Notes: generated by a model not told the origin, from the sequence alone. 64,000 nt of DNA from Ruminococcus flavefaciens ND2009 (GCF_000621785.1 NZ_JHXI01000011.1:1-64000); one strand, 5' to 3'; numbered from the stretch's first letter, positions 25,684 to 34,877 are shown. Program-made: numbers and translations.

Positions 25684-25780
25684 ATATATATTATACACCT
25701 TATATCGACAAAAACAATGAAAAATACTATCTTTTTGAGGAGATTTTTTGAAATTATCACAACAAATATATAAAATCATC

Positions 25781-25809
25781 TTGCAATCCACTCACATATA
25801 TGATACAAT
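25781..25809 (+). promoter_or_regulatory. Promoter of PBP-like/AraC regulator gene
   Basis: TTGCAA, 17 bp, TACAAT. Confidence 0.65.
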
Positions 25810-25872
25810 AGTACATAGATGAACCGGCGGACTGTGTCTGCCGACAAAAATCACGCAGAAAGGAGAGATAAA

Positions 25873-28110
25873 ATGAGCCGCAGGATACTTATAGGCGTTA
25901 TCGTGGCTGACTGTCATATAGACTTTCAGTGCGAGATACTCAGAGGCATAATCACTCAGGCTTACAAGGGCAACTGCGACGTTGCGGTTATCTCGCCCCT
26001 TCACAACTTCTCTATCCATTCCGTCCACAAGGACGCGGAAAAGGCAATATTCGACCTTATCTTTTCCGAAAGCATTGACGGTATAATCTATGACAGGAAC
26101 TCCTTCCACAACGAGGAGATCTGCAAATACATCGACGGGCTCTGCAAACGTTCCGAAAAGCCCGTAATGCTCCTTGACCACAATGACCACAAGAGCTTCG
26201 AGACCACCTCCGTGGACGACCTTGAAGCCTTCGAGACCATCACCGACCACCTGATAAACGTTCACGGCTACAGGAAGATATACTGCCTGACAGGTCCGAA
26301 GAACACCTTCAGCGGTGAGGAGCGCCTTCAGGGCTACAGGAACTCTATGAAGCGCCACGGCATAAATATAGGCAAGGACTGGTGTGAGTACGGAGACTTC
26401 TGGACAGAGGCTCCTAAAAGGTACGCAAAGCGCATACTCAGCGGCGAGCTCAGCCGTCCCGAGGCAATAGTCTGCGGAAACGACGTCATGGCTATCACAC
26501 TCTCAAAAATATTCATCGACGCAGGCCTCCGCGTCCCCGGAGATATAGCCATTACGGGCTATGATGCCTCCATAGAGGGCTACCAGTCCAACCCCTCCAT
26601 AACCAGCTACAGCCGCCCCAACTTCCAGCTGGGAGCCGAGGCTGTACGCAGGCTCTACCGCATTATCACGGGCAAGATATGCAGCAAGGTCCCCAACGAA
26701 AACGGTGAGCTCCGTCTCGGAGAGAGCTGCGGCTGCGACGAGAACCCCGGTCTGCGCAGGAGCATACTCCGAAACCTCAGCATAAACAGCCGTTTCGAGT
26801 CACAGCTCCTCTACGGCGATATGCTCTTTGACATAACCAACGCCGACAATATCCACACCTTCGCAGACAGGCTGGACAACTACACCTACCTGCTCCATAA
26901 GATGAGAAGGCTCAGGATATGCCTTACCCGCAGCTACGTTGACGCCACGGTGGATAAAAACGCCGAGGAGCTCAGCTTCCATGAGGGCGACGATATGAAG
27001 GTGATACTGGCAAAGTCCGCTATCTGGCGTGAGGCTGAGACCCACGACTATTTCAGCTCAGCAAAGCTCCTTCCCGACTACAGCGAGGAGCGCAGCTATC
27101 CCTCCGCCTTCTTCATCTCTCCCCTTCATTATAATAACAACTTCTTCGGCTACTGCGCAGTTTCCTTCGGAAAGGAGCCCCGCTCCTTCAGCTCGCTGTA
27201 TCTGAAGTGGATAAACTACGTCAATGTGGCACTTGAACAGGTGCGCATAAAGGCTATAATGAACCGCACTATCCTCAACACCAGCAAGGCTCTACTCTAT
27301 GACCACATAACGGGTCTCATCAACAGGAGCGGTATCGAGCAGGAGTTTGCGGCGAAATTCGGCGGACAGACAGGCGGCACTATCGAGTGCATGACCTTTG
27401 AGCTCCACGGTCTTAAAAAGGCATACTACCAGAGCGGCGAGGAGAAGTCCAACAGCATTATGGCAGCCTTTGCAAAGAAGCTCCGCTCCTGCATAAGCAG
27501 CAGGGAGATTTGCGGCGCCTGGGCTTCACAGACCCTCTGCGTCATCAGTCCCGACCAGGGACGCGCGGAGAGCATATACAATGACCTCTGCGGCAGGATA
27601 AAGGAGACCCAGTTCAGCAGCGGCGAGGAGAACTGCAACATCGACTTCACCATGGGTCAGTGCAGTCTTGCCCTTAGCCCTGCGGCTGACCTCTCCGACG
27701 CCATGTACAAGGCGACTATGAACCGCGTATTCTCCTACACCATCTCAGAGCCCACTTCAAATCCACAGTTCGAGAAGCTCTGCCTCCTCCGCAACAGGAT
27801 AATGAAGAACCCGGAGCTCCCCTGGAACATCAGCGAGATAGCCGAGAGCCTGTATCTCAGCAAGAGCTACCTCCAGAAGATATACAAGTCCTACTTCGGA
27901 AAGAGCATAATCGAGGAGATGATAGAGTTCCGCATAGACAACGCCAAGACCCTGCTCTCACAGACGGATATGACCGTCACGGAGATCTCAAGGGAGTGCG
28001 GTTACTCCTCATACAACTACTTCGTCCGCCAGTTCCGCACCAGCGAGGGCTGCTCGCCGTCGGACTACCGCGATGAACAGAAAAGGAAGGCTGAAAACGA
28101 TGAAAGCTGA
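25873..28110 (+). CDS. Periplasmic-binding-protein-like / degenerate GGDEF / AraC regulator
   Basis: 745-aa cytoplasmic regulator with three parts. Residues 1-310 have the LacI/RbsB ligand-binding fold (GRKIL-like first strand, DGIIYD, HGYRKIYCLTGP, PEAIVCGNDVMAIT, DIAITGYD). The middle has a GAF-like stretch and a region starting ALLYDHITGLINRSGIEQEF, like a GGDEF domain that has lost the GGDEF signature. The end is an AraC DNA-binding domain (WNISEIAESLYLSKSYLQKI, then ECGYSSYNYFVRQF). No DNA-binding domain precedes the PBP part, so DNA binding moved to the C-terminus. A sugar ligand is likely from the fold. The ATG at 25873 follows AGGAGAG. Confidence 0.87.
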   Translation: MSRRILIGVIVADCHIDFQCEILRGIITQAYKGNCDVAVISPLHNFSIHSVHKDAEKAIFDLIFSESIDGIIYDRNSFHNEEICKYIDGLCKRSEKPVMLLDHNDHKSFETTSVDDLEAFETITDHLINVHGYRKIYCLTGPKNTFSGEERLQGYRNSMKRHGINIGKDWCEYGDFWTEAPKRYAKRILSGELSRPEAIVCGNDVMAITLSKIFIDAGLRVPGDIAITGYDASIEGYQSNPSITSYSRPNFQLGAEAVRRLYRIITGKICSKVPNENGELRLGESCGCDENPGLRRSILRNLSINSRFESQLLYGDMLFDITNADNIHTFADRLDNYTYLLHKMRRLRICLTRSYVDATVDKNAEELSFHEGDDMKVILAKSAIWREAETHDYFSSAKLLPDYSEERSYPSAFFISPLHYNNNFFGYCAVSFGKEPRSFSSLYLKWINYVNVALEQVRIKAIMNRTILNTSKALLYDHITGLINRSGIEQEFAAKFGGQTGGTIECMTFELHGLKKAYYQSGEEKSNSIMAAFAKKLRSCISSREICGAWASQTLCVISPDQGRAESIYNDLCGRIKETQFSSGEENCNIDFTMGQCSLALSPAADLSDAMYKATMNRVFSYTISEPTSNPQFEKLCLLRNRIMKNPELPWNISEIAESLYLSKSYLQKIYKSYFGKSIIEEMIEFRIDNAKTLLSQTDMTVTEISRECGYSSYNYFVRQFRTSEGCSPSDYRDEQKRKAENDES

Positions 28111-28447
28111 AGTTATACTTATGAAATGCCCCGAAACGGGACGTATATACGGAGTAAGAGCCGAGGAGAGAAACGGCGACTGGTACAGGACATGGGCTTT
28201 CCCCATAGACGCCCGCCGCGCCTCCAGCGAGGGCTTCGACAGGACAGAGATAAAGGGCAGCCTCGACTACACCGAGGACTATAACGGCTGTCCCTACTGC
28301 AAGACCAAGACAATGGTGCTGTGCAGCCGCTGCGGCAAGCTGAGCTGCTGGAACAACGAGGAACGCATAACCTGCGGCTGGTGCGGTCTCACAGGAGACG
28401 TGCTCACCACCGAGGGGGATATAAACGTCAAGGGCGGAAGCTACTGA
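28100..28447 (+). CDS. Zinc-ribbon protein, possibly TerY-C-like
   Basis: 115 aa. The start ATG at 28100 lies inside the end of the regulator gene (11-bp overlap), with AAGGAAGG upstream, so the two are probably coupled. The N-terminal 60 residues look like a small beta domain. The C-terminal half carries cysteines in knuckles: CPYC, then CSRCGKLSCW, then CGWCG, consistent with one or two zinc sites like those of TerY-C. Function unknown; a partner of the regulator or of a vWA protein is possible. Confidence 0.68.
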   Translation: MKAEVILMKCPETGRIYGVRAEERNGDWYRTWAFPIDARRASSEGFDRTEIKGSLDYTEDYNGCPYCKTKTMVLCSRCGKLSCWNNEERITCGWCGLTGDVLTTEGDINVKGGSY

Positions 28448-28466
28448 CCACAGGAGGCTGATAGAT

Positions 28467-29114
28467 ATGGCAGTTATAACCATAAGGGGCAGGAGCAGTA
28501 TCTCCGTAAAGCCCGACCTCATACACCTGGACCTGGATATGCAGTCCCGTGATACGGACTGCGGCGCCGCCATGGAAATGGCAGAGGCTTCCCTTTGGGA
28601 GCTGCGCCTGGTGCTGGAGGGCTGCGGCTTTGAAAAGGGCGAGCTGAAGACCTCCGCCTTCGATGTAAGGACGGAATACGAGACCGTCCCCGACGAGAAC
28701 GGCAATTACCATAACGTATTCAAGGGCTACTGCTGCGCTCATACCATGAACGTGGAGTTCCCGCTGGACACTCAGCGCCTTGCGGAGGTGCTGGGGCGTA
28801 TTTCCGCAACGGGAGCCGCTCCCCAGCTGTCGGTGAGGTTCACGGTGAAGGATACCGAAACCGCCCGTGAGGAGCTTATACGTCAGTCCGCAGCCGACGC
28901 CCGCAGAAAGGCAGAGCTGCTCTGTGAAGCCTCGGGTGCCTCTCTCGGCAAGCTGGTAAAGATAAGCTATGACAGGTCAGATATGAACATGATCTCCGAG
29001 GCACGCTACGCTATGGGCACAGACTGCCTCCGCGCCTCGGCAAAAGCCGTGAGCATAGATCCCGACGACATAAAGCTCACTGACAGCGCAGAATTTGAAT
29101 GGGAGATAAACTGA
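28467..29114 (+). CDS. SIMPL (DUF541) domain protein
   Basis: 215 aa. It starts with the SIMPL opening ITIRGRSSISVKPD and shows the conserved FKGYCCAHTMNVEF strand and SAADARRKAELLCEASG helix. The family assembles into oligomeric rings and in most bacteria is periplasmic or membrane-anchored. Here no signal peptide is seen. CAGGAGG precedes the ATG. It sits between the zinc-ribbon gene and the cation transporter with short gaps, so an operon is likely. Function unknown. Confidence 0.88.
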   Translation: MAVITIRGRSSISVKPDLIHLDLDMQSRDTDCGAAMEMAEASLWELRLVLEGCGFEKGELKTSAFDVRTEYETVPDENGNYHNVFKGYCCAHTMNVEFPLDTQRLAEVLGRISATGAAPQLSVRFTVKDTETAREELIRQSAADARRKAELLCEASGASLGKLVKISYDRSDMNMISEARYAMGTDCLRASAKAVSIDPDDIKLTDSAEFEWEIN

Positions 29115-29130
29115 AAGGAAGCATACTTCA

Positions 29131-30237
29131 TTGAACAGGGATAAGGTCATAATCCGAACCAGTATCATCGGTATACTGGCAAATATATTTCTCGCGTCCT
29201 TCAAGGCTGTGGTGGGCATACTCAGCTCCTCCATCGCCATCGTACTGGACGCCGTAAACAACCTGAGCGACGCACTTTCGTCGGTCATAACCATTATAGG
29301 CACAAAGCTGGCTGGCAAGCGTCCCGACAAGAACCACCCCTACGGCTACGGCAGAATAGAGAACCTGAGCGCTACCCTCATCGCAGTCATCGTCCTCTAC
29401 GCAGGTGTCACCTCCCTTGTGGAGTCAATAAAGAAGATAATCCGCCCGTCTGTCCCCGACTACTCAGCGGCAGCCCTTGTGATCGTGGCAACGGCTGTGC
29501 TGGTGAAGATACTGCTGGGACTATATGTAAAGAAAAAAGGCGAGAGCGTAAACTCCGACTCGCTGATCTCTTCGGGCAAGGACGCCCTGCTGGACTCGGT
29601 CATCGCCGCCTCTACCCTTGTGGCAGCAGCTATCTTCCTCATCTTTGATATAAGAACAGAGGCATGGCTGGGTGCTGTCATCTCACTGGTCATCATAAAA
29701 TCAGGACTTGAGATGCTGGGCGACTCGCTGTCAAACATCATCGGAAAGCGCATAAGCAGCGACCTCTCCAAGGAGATAAAGCAGACCGTTACCTCCTTCC
29801 CCGAGGTACAGGGCGCATATGACCTGCTGCTCCACAGCTACGGTCCCGACCTGATGATAGGCTCCGTGCATATAGAGGTGCCCGACACCATGCCCGTTGC
29901 AGAGCTCGACAAGCTGGAACACCGCATTACCGAAAAAGTCCTTGCCGAGCACAGCGTTATCCTTACGGGAATAAGCGTATATGCGGTGAATACACAGAAT
30001 GACCGTGCCGCACAGATATACGGCGATATACGCAGAAACGTCATGTCCCATGAGTACCTGCTCCAGATACACGGCTTCTATCTGGACGAGGAGCACAAGA
30101 CCATTCATTTCGATATAATCATCGACTTTGCCGCTCCCGACGCTAATGAGATATATCAGCATATCCTCACGGAAACACAGGAGGCTTACCCAGACTACAA
30201 GGTAAGCATAACCCTTGACACAGACGTCAGCGACTGA
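29131..30237 (+). CDS. Cation diffusion facilitator family transporter
   Basis: 368-aa proton-coupled metal exporter (Zn, Mn, Fe or Co). It has six membrane helices in the first 210 residues; VLDAVNNLSDALSSV in helix 2 and DALLDSVIAAS in helix 5 hold the metal-binding acidic residues, and HPYGYGRIE lies between helices 2 and 3. The cytoplasmic domain contains the usual HIEVPDTMPVAELD. A second small domain follows residue 300. It starts with TTG at 29131 after AAAGGAAG. The metal cannot be told from sequence alone. Confidence 0.92.
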   Translation: MNRDKVIIRTSIIGILANIFLASFKAVVGILSSSIAIVLDAVNNLSDALSSVITIIGTKLAGKRPDKNHPYGYGRIENLSATLIAVIVLYAGVTSLVESIKKIIRPSVPDYSAAALVIVATAVLVKILLGLYVKKKGESVNSDSLISSGKDALLDSVIAASTLVAAAIFLIFDIRTEAWLGAVISLVIIKSGLEMLGDSLSNIIGKRISSDLSKEIKQTVTSFPEVQGAYDLLLHSYGPDLMIGSVHIEVPDTMPVAELDKLEHRITEKVLAEHSVILTGISVYAVNTQNDRAAQIYGDIRRNVMSHEYLLQIHGFYLDEEHKTIHFDIIIDFAAPDANEIYQHILTETQEAYPDYKVSITLDTDVSD

Positions 30238-30256
30238 TAACAGCTCCCTTAACTGT

Positions 30257-30518
30257 GGTGCTTATATAGCAGTCTTATGTATAATATAGAGGGAAGCCCT
30301 TTTGAAAAGTGCTTCCCTTTATTCTTTTTCTGAGGACTCTGTTTTCGTTTTTCTATGGAGAGGACGCTTGAAATTGTCTGCCATTTTATTATATTATAGG
30401 CGTCCTCTCCATAGAAAAAACAGCAAAAAGTCTTTGGAAAAAGGGGTATGGGGGGAAAGAACCTTTCCTCAGAAAGGTTTTTCCCCCATAATTACGCGTA
30501 AACTTCTATATAAGCACC
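30257..30518. repeat. Palindromic MITE-like element
   Basis: 262 bp bounded by inverted ends GGTGCTTATATAG (30257-30269) and CTATATAAGCACC (30506-30518). Inside is a perfect 20-bp stem (30348-30367 with 30400-30419, containing CTATGGAGAGGACGC) and a second hairpin AACCTTTC-ctca-GAAAGGTT. No protein is encoded. A single GGTGCTTATATA end recurs near 36930. Confidence 0.65.
30290..30329 (+). terminator. Terminator of cation transporter operon
   Basis: AGGGAAGC / GCTTCCCT stem with TTATTCTTTTT after it. It lies within the left part of the palindromic element. Confidence 0.7.
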
Positions 30519-30718
30519 GCCCTTAGAGGGGATTATTTGCCAAGCACAAAAATGCAATAGCAAAAATATATATTATGATATGTTTTTTATATACCTCAGG
30601 TATAAAAAATACATATTACTATATATAATAAACAAATAACTATTGAAAATGAGCAGCAACTTCTATGCTGCTGCTCGTTTATCACACAGAATAATCACAT
30701 AGTGTACACACAAAAATG

Positions 30719-30750
30719 TATAATAAATAACAGAGCGGTCGACTACTCAA
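30719..30750 (+). promoter_or_regulatory. -10 box and conserved 20-bp leader motif, copy 1
   Basis: TATAAT (30719-30724) then CAGAGCGGTCGACTACTCAA (30731-30750). The same arrangement precedes the next gene. No good -35 hexamer is present in either copy, so an activator or another sigma factor may be needed. Confidence 0.65.
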
Positions 30751-30775
30751 AAAACTTTACAAAGGATATATAATT

Positions 30776-31453
30776 ATGAAACACACATTTAAAAAGATCG
30801 CAGCTACACTTTCAGCAGCAGTTATGTGCGCACTCCCCGCAGTAAACGCACTCTCTGCAAATGCAACAGCAAGCGCAAATGCACGTTACACAATGAGAAA
30901 AGTATACTGGGTAGACGGCTCTGCAAATGTTAAGAAGCTCGAATTCGGCTTCACAAACCAGAGAGGCGGCTGCTCACCTGCTACTATCACTACTATAGCT
31001 CCCGGCACTAAGAGCGTCGGCGGCAGCGCAGGCGATTCATACTACAACTGCGGCGGTACACTCACCGGATACGGATATATCGGCGGTCCTGCTTTATCAT
31101 TCTCTGTAGTATGCGATAAGCCTTCTTACTACAAGGAAGGAAGCAACGTATACTGCAGGGCTTACAAGGCTAACGGTACACAGTCCTTCAACTCTGTACG
31201 TTATTCTCAGGCTTTCCTCGTAGGTGACCTCAGCGGAAATAACGTAATTGACGGATATGATTATGCTATCCTTGATTATGCTCTCAACCAGTTCGGCATC
31301 AACTCTTACGGCTTCGACTCTCAGGTATATATCTGGGGCAACACAGTAAAGAAGTACCAGATGGATATAGATGACGACGGCGATGTTGATTCTGCTGATT
31401 CAGCTCTTCTCATGAAGTATATCAGCGGACAGATCACAAGATTTGAAAAGTGA
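30776..31453 (+). CDS. Small secreted dockerin protein A
   Basis: 225 aa. The signal peptide (1-28, ending ALSANA) is followed by a domain of about 115 residues that I do not recognise, opening ARYTMRKVYWVDGSANVKKL, with several aromatic residues and paired cysteines. The C-terminal dockerin has loops DLSGNNVIDGYDYAILDYAL and DIDDDGDVDSADSALLMKYI. It is a paralogue of the next gene with the same leader sequence. The dockerin predicts attachment to a scaffoldin; the N-terminal domain may be a new carbohydrate-binding or structural module. Confidence 0.85.
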   Translation: MKHTFKKIAATLSAAVMCALPAVNALSANATASANARYTMRKVYWVDGSANVKKLEFGFTNQRGGCSPATITTIAPGTKSVGGSAGDSYYNCGGTLTGYGYIGGPALSFSVVCDKPSYYKEGSNVYCRAYKANGTQSFNSVRYSQAFLVGDLSGNNVIDGYDYAILDYALNQFGINSYGFDSQVYIWGNTVKKYQMDIDDDGDVDSADSALLMKYISGQITRFEK

Positions 31454-31483
31454 TCGCTGAATAATAAATTGCACGAACGATCA

Positions 31484-31509
31484 AAGGCTCCCTTCGGGGA
31501 GCTTTTTTT
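31484..31509 (+). terminator. Terminator after dockerin protein A
   Basis: GCTCCC-TTCG-GGGAGC followed by seven T. Confidence 0.9.
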
Positions 31510-31638
31510 ATACCTCAAGTAGAAAAAAGCATTGTGCTCTGTACCCTTCGCTGCAAATGAGCAGCAAGTCCTCTGTTTTTTTCTATGCCCGCATTTTAAT
31601 ATCACACGAAAACGTCACGTTATTGTCACATAAAATTG

Positions 31639-31670
31639 TATAATAAATAACAGAGCGGTCGACTACTCAA
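31639..31670 (+). promoter_or_regulatory. -10 box and conserved 20-bp leader motif, copy 2
   Basis: TATAAT (31639-31644) and the identical CAGAGCGGTCGACTACTCAA (31651-31670) at the same spacing as copy 1. Confidence 0.65.
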
Positions 31671-31698
31671 TAATAAATTTACAAAGGATATTAAAACT

Positions 31699-32406
31699 AT
31701 GAAACACATTTTCAAAAAGATCGCAGCAACAATCTCCGCTGCAGCTATGTGCGCTGCTCCTATGGCAAACGCACTCTCTGCAAACGCAGCAGCAAGCGCT
31801 AATGCACGCTATACATTCAGACAGGTATACTGGGCAGACGGCTCAGCTAACGTAAAGAGATTTGAATTCTCTTTCGCAGTAAGAAAGTATCACGATTCTG
31901 TACCTTTCTATAATCTTATCGGCAATCAGGCAACTATCGCAGGCGGCGGCAGCGCTGGCGATTCATATTACAGCTGTGGAGGCACTGTAACTGCAAAGAC
32001 ACGTCTCAGCGGTCCTTTCCTCTCAGTATCAGCTTATTCCGAGAATCCTGCTGATTACGCTGACAGCTTCGGTACCTGCCGTGCATACAAGGCAAACGGA
32101 CAGCAGTCATACAACAGCATCTACTATTCAAACAATTGCAATCCTGACTATCTTGACTGCGCTGCTTTCCTCGTAGGCGACCTTAACGGAGACCTTATCA
32201 TCGACGGATATGATTATTCTATCCTCGATTATGCTGTAAACCAGTTTGGTATCAGCTCTTATGGTTACAACTCTGTATTAAGCATCTGGGGCAACACAGT
32301 TAAGAAGTACCAGATGGATATCGACAATGACGGTGATGTTGATACCAGTGACGTAGCTCTCCACCTCAAGTATATCAGCAACCAGATCACAAGATTTGAC
32401 AAGTAA
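31699..32406 (+). CDS. Small secreted dockerin protein B
   Basis: 235-aa paralogue of the preceding protein. The signal peptide and the ARYTFRQVYWADGSANVKRF opening are nearly the same, the middle of the unknown domain differs more, and the dockerin is strongly conserved (DLNGDLIIDGYDYSILDYAV; DIDNDGDVDTSDVALHLKYI; shared linker IWGNTVKKYQM). Each copy has its own promoter and terminator, so they are tandem duplicates kept as separate units rather than an operon. Confidence 0.85.
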   Translation: MKHIFKKIAATISAAAMCAAPMANALSANAAASANARYTFRQVYWADGSANVKRFEFSFAVRKYHDSVPFYNLIGNQATIAGGGSAGDSYYSCGGTVTAKTRLSGPFLSVSAYSENPADYADSFGTCRAYKANGQQSYNSIYYSNNCNPDYLDCAAFLVGDLNGDLIIDGYDYSILDYAVNQFGISSYGYNSVLSIWGNTVKKYQMDIDNDGDVDTSDVALHLKYISNQITRFDK

Positions 32407-32432
32407 TCACTGAATAATATTATTGCACATAC

Positions 32433-32460
32433 AAAAAGGCTCCCCTCGGGGAGCCTTTCT
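32433..32460. terminator. Bidirectional terminator between convergent genes
   Basis: AAGGCTCCC / GGGAGCCTT, with A and T runs on both sides. It serves dockerin protein B (+) and the GH9 gene (-). Confidence 0.88.
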
Positions 32461-32474
32461 TAATTATATCAGCC

Positions 32475-34838
32475 TTACTTTGTCTGTGATACCAGAAGCT
32501 TTCTCAGCTCCACCTCGTCATAAACGTCAACGTTCCCGTCGCCGTTGAAGTCGAACTGCATTGCTATCTCCTCGGAGGCGAAGGGCTCACTTCCAAGAAG
32601 CATTTTCCTCAGCCTTACCAGCTGTGCTACCTTATATACCTTTTCGGGCTTGGTGCCGTCGGGCTCGGTACCGCCGATGAGCTTGCCGTCAGCGTATACA
32701 CACACGTTCTCACAGCGCTGTGCGAACTCAACGCCGCTGACGATATTATCGTAGTCCTCGCCCTCCTTGGTAAGGTCGATCATGCCCTTTTTGCTCCAGT
32801 CGTTGGAGGAGTCCCAGTTCTCGCCGAAGTAGTTTCCGATGATGAGCTGATACTTCTTGTTGGAGTTGGCAATGGCGTATTCCGGCCATGCGATCTCGAT
32901 ATAGTAGATGTCGTCCTTGTACTGCTTTGGCTGTGACAGCACTGCCGACTTGCCTGTTACCTCGGTCTCCACCTGGTCATAGGTCTTCTGTAGCACGAAG
33001 CTTCCGGGGATCTCCTTTTTCTCAAACTCCTCAATACTGAAATAGTAGCGTATGGAGATATCCTCATGTGGCTCAAGAGAGTCTGTCTTCACGAAGAAGG
33101 TCAGCTTTGTAACGCCTGCGCCTGTCTTTTCTGGAGCGTCTGAGCAGTAGCCTGCCACGTAGAAATCGTCTCCCGAGAAAAGCTGTGTATCGTCAGCCTT
33201 CTCTGCGGGCGGGAAGTTTTCCTCGGGCTTCATGGTGCCGTCGTTCTTATAGAGGTACATACCTGCGGCAGCGCCCACAACTGCGGCGTTATAGTCGATA
33301 GTTACCTCGTTGTAGATCCAGTCCTTGGTGAGATCAACGTGCTCGTCCTTGGCGTCGGGACCGCCTGCCAGAGCGCCGTAGAGAACGTGCTTCTGGGGAG
33401 CTGGATCCTCAGCCATGGTAAGTCCCGAAGCCGCACGGTGGTGGGGATATTTTACGGAGTTTTCGCCGTAGCCAACTATGTAGCTCCTGCCGAGAGGATT
33501 ATCGCCGATGATGTATTCCATCTGACCGATAGCCCAGTCCGTAAAGGCGTAGTCGGGATTTTTCTCGTTATACTTGTCCTTGCCCTTGTTGTACTTATCA
33601 TATACCAGAGCGGTGAACTGCACGGCAGTGTTGTATCTTGCGCTTCCCCACTTGTCAAGGTAGAGATAGCCTCCGGGAGAGATCTCGCCCTTCTTGCCTG
33701 ATGTCACCTCGTTGAGAGCCTTTGCCTGCATCTTCCAGAAGTCCAGCACCTCGTACTGGTTATAGCCTCTTGCGTCACGGGTCTCGGCGCAGACCTCGGG
33801 GTAGATGTCCTGTATCCTGCCGAATACCAGTCCCACGCCGTTCCACATATCGTTCCAGCAGAGAACGTATCCGGGAGGTGCATAGTAGTCTATATATTTC
33901 TCGCAGGCAGCAAGGTAATCGTGATCCTTGGTTATAAGGTAGAGCCAGCCTGCGGCGAAGCAGAAGTCATCCTCCCACTTGCTTGAGGTGTAGAAGCTGG
34001 CAGGTCCGTCGCCGCCTGCTCCCACCTTTTTCTCGTTCTTGTTTGCAAAGTCAAAGAGTGCCTTGGAGTAGTCAAGGCATTTCTCGGCATACTCGGGGTC
34101 TGTCTCCTTGAAGTTGAGATAATTTATTGCCAGAGCCGCTGCACTTTCCGAAACATCGTCGGTGGTAGGCAGGGACGATGTGGCGAAGAATGCAGGACGT
34201 CCCATTGCGTCTATCTCCGGAGACTGCCAGTACTCATGATCAACGGCTCCGTCGCCCACCTGATAGCAGAAGGCTATGACGTCACCATTATCGTCGCGGA
34301 AGGTGCTCCGCATGAAGTAGTCGCAGAAATGGCGGCATATGGTCTCAACGTGTTCAGCCTGGTCGGTCTCCTCATAAGCCTGTCGGAACTCATAGTAGCC
34401 CCAGGACACAACAGAAGCGGCGTAAGCCTCGGGAAGTCCGAACTTAACGTGGTCGCCCGCGTCGTGGAAGCCGCCCGAAACGTCGATATATCCGTCACCA
34501 TCGGGATCCAGTATATCTTTGTACTTCTCCATGAAGCTCTCGGACATATTCACGCCCGTATGGTTATCGTCAATGGGGTGCATTGGCACCTTCGAGTCAT
34601 AAACATGGCAATTGCCCCTCCAGCTGAACCTGCTCTTGCCTGTGACATCTGTACCGCACATATTGGCGTCATAGAAGTGGAGAGTGTACTGGAGCACCTT
34701 CGCCCAGTTGTTGTCGGTCTCCTCATAGTCCACCTTATAGGGAGTCGCCGCAGCATCTGCCGTAAATGCGCAGGGCACCGCCGAAAGCGCCGTGACCGCA
34801 GCCGCTGCCAGCACCGATAGTTTTTTTGCTATTCTCAT
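32475..34838 (-). CDS. GH9 endoglucanase with CBM3c and dockerin
   Basis: 787-aa cellulosomal cellulase. The signal peptide ends near ADAAA. The GH9 domain (about 35-540) shows GGFHDAGDHVKFG with the catalytic base region D126/D129, YPHHRAASG, and the acid E511 in NEVTIDYNAAVVG. A CBM3c-like module follows (about 555-700), which in related enzymes feeds the cellulose chain into the active site and makes the enzyme processive. The C-terminal dockerin has one clear loop, DFNGDGNVDVYDEVELRKLL; its first half is degenerate. I chose the ATG at 34838 (AAAGGA 9 bp upstream); a GTG at 34856 has no ribosome site. Confidence 0.95.
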   Translation of the reverse strand: MRIAKKLSVLAAAAVTALSAVPCAFTADAAATPYKVDYEETDNNWAKVLQYTLHFYDANMCGTDVTGKSRFSWRGNCHVYDSKVPMHPIDDNHTGVNMSESFMEKYKDILDPDGDGYIDVSGGFHDAGDHVKFGLPEAYAASVVSWGYYEFRQAYEETDQAEHVETICRHFCDYFMRSTFRDDNGDVIAFCYQVGDGAVDHEYWQSPEIDAMGRPAFFATSSLPTTDDVSESAAALAINYLNFKETDPEYAEKCLDYSKALFDFANKNEKKVGAGGDGPASFYTSSKWEDDFCFAAGWLYLITKDHDYLAACEKYIDYYAPPGYVLCWNDMWNGVGLVFGRIQDIYPEVCAETRDARGYNQYEVLDFWKMQAKALNEVTSGKKGEISPGGYLYLDKWGSARYNTAVQFTALVYDKYNKGKDKYNEKNPDYAFTDWAIGQMEYIIGDNPLGRSYIVGYGENSVKYPHHRAASGLTMAEDPAPQKHVLYGALAGGPDAKDEHVDLTKDWIYNEVTIDYNAAVVGAAAGMYLYKNDGTMKPEENFPPAEKADDTQLFSGDDFYVAGYCSDAPEKTGAGVTKLTFFVKTDSLEPHEDISIRYYFSIEEFEKKEIPGSFVLQKTYDQVETEVTGKSAVLSQPKQYKDDIYYIEIAWPEYAIANSNKKYQLIIGNYFGENWDSSNDWSKKGMIDLTKEGEDYDNIVSGVEFAQRCENVCVYADGKLIGGTEPDGTKPEKVYKVAQLVRLRKMLLGSEPFASEEIAMQFDFNGDGNVDVYDEVELRKLLVSQTK

Positions 34839-34877
34839 TAGTATCATTCCTTTCACAGGATATTTGTCTGTAATTAC

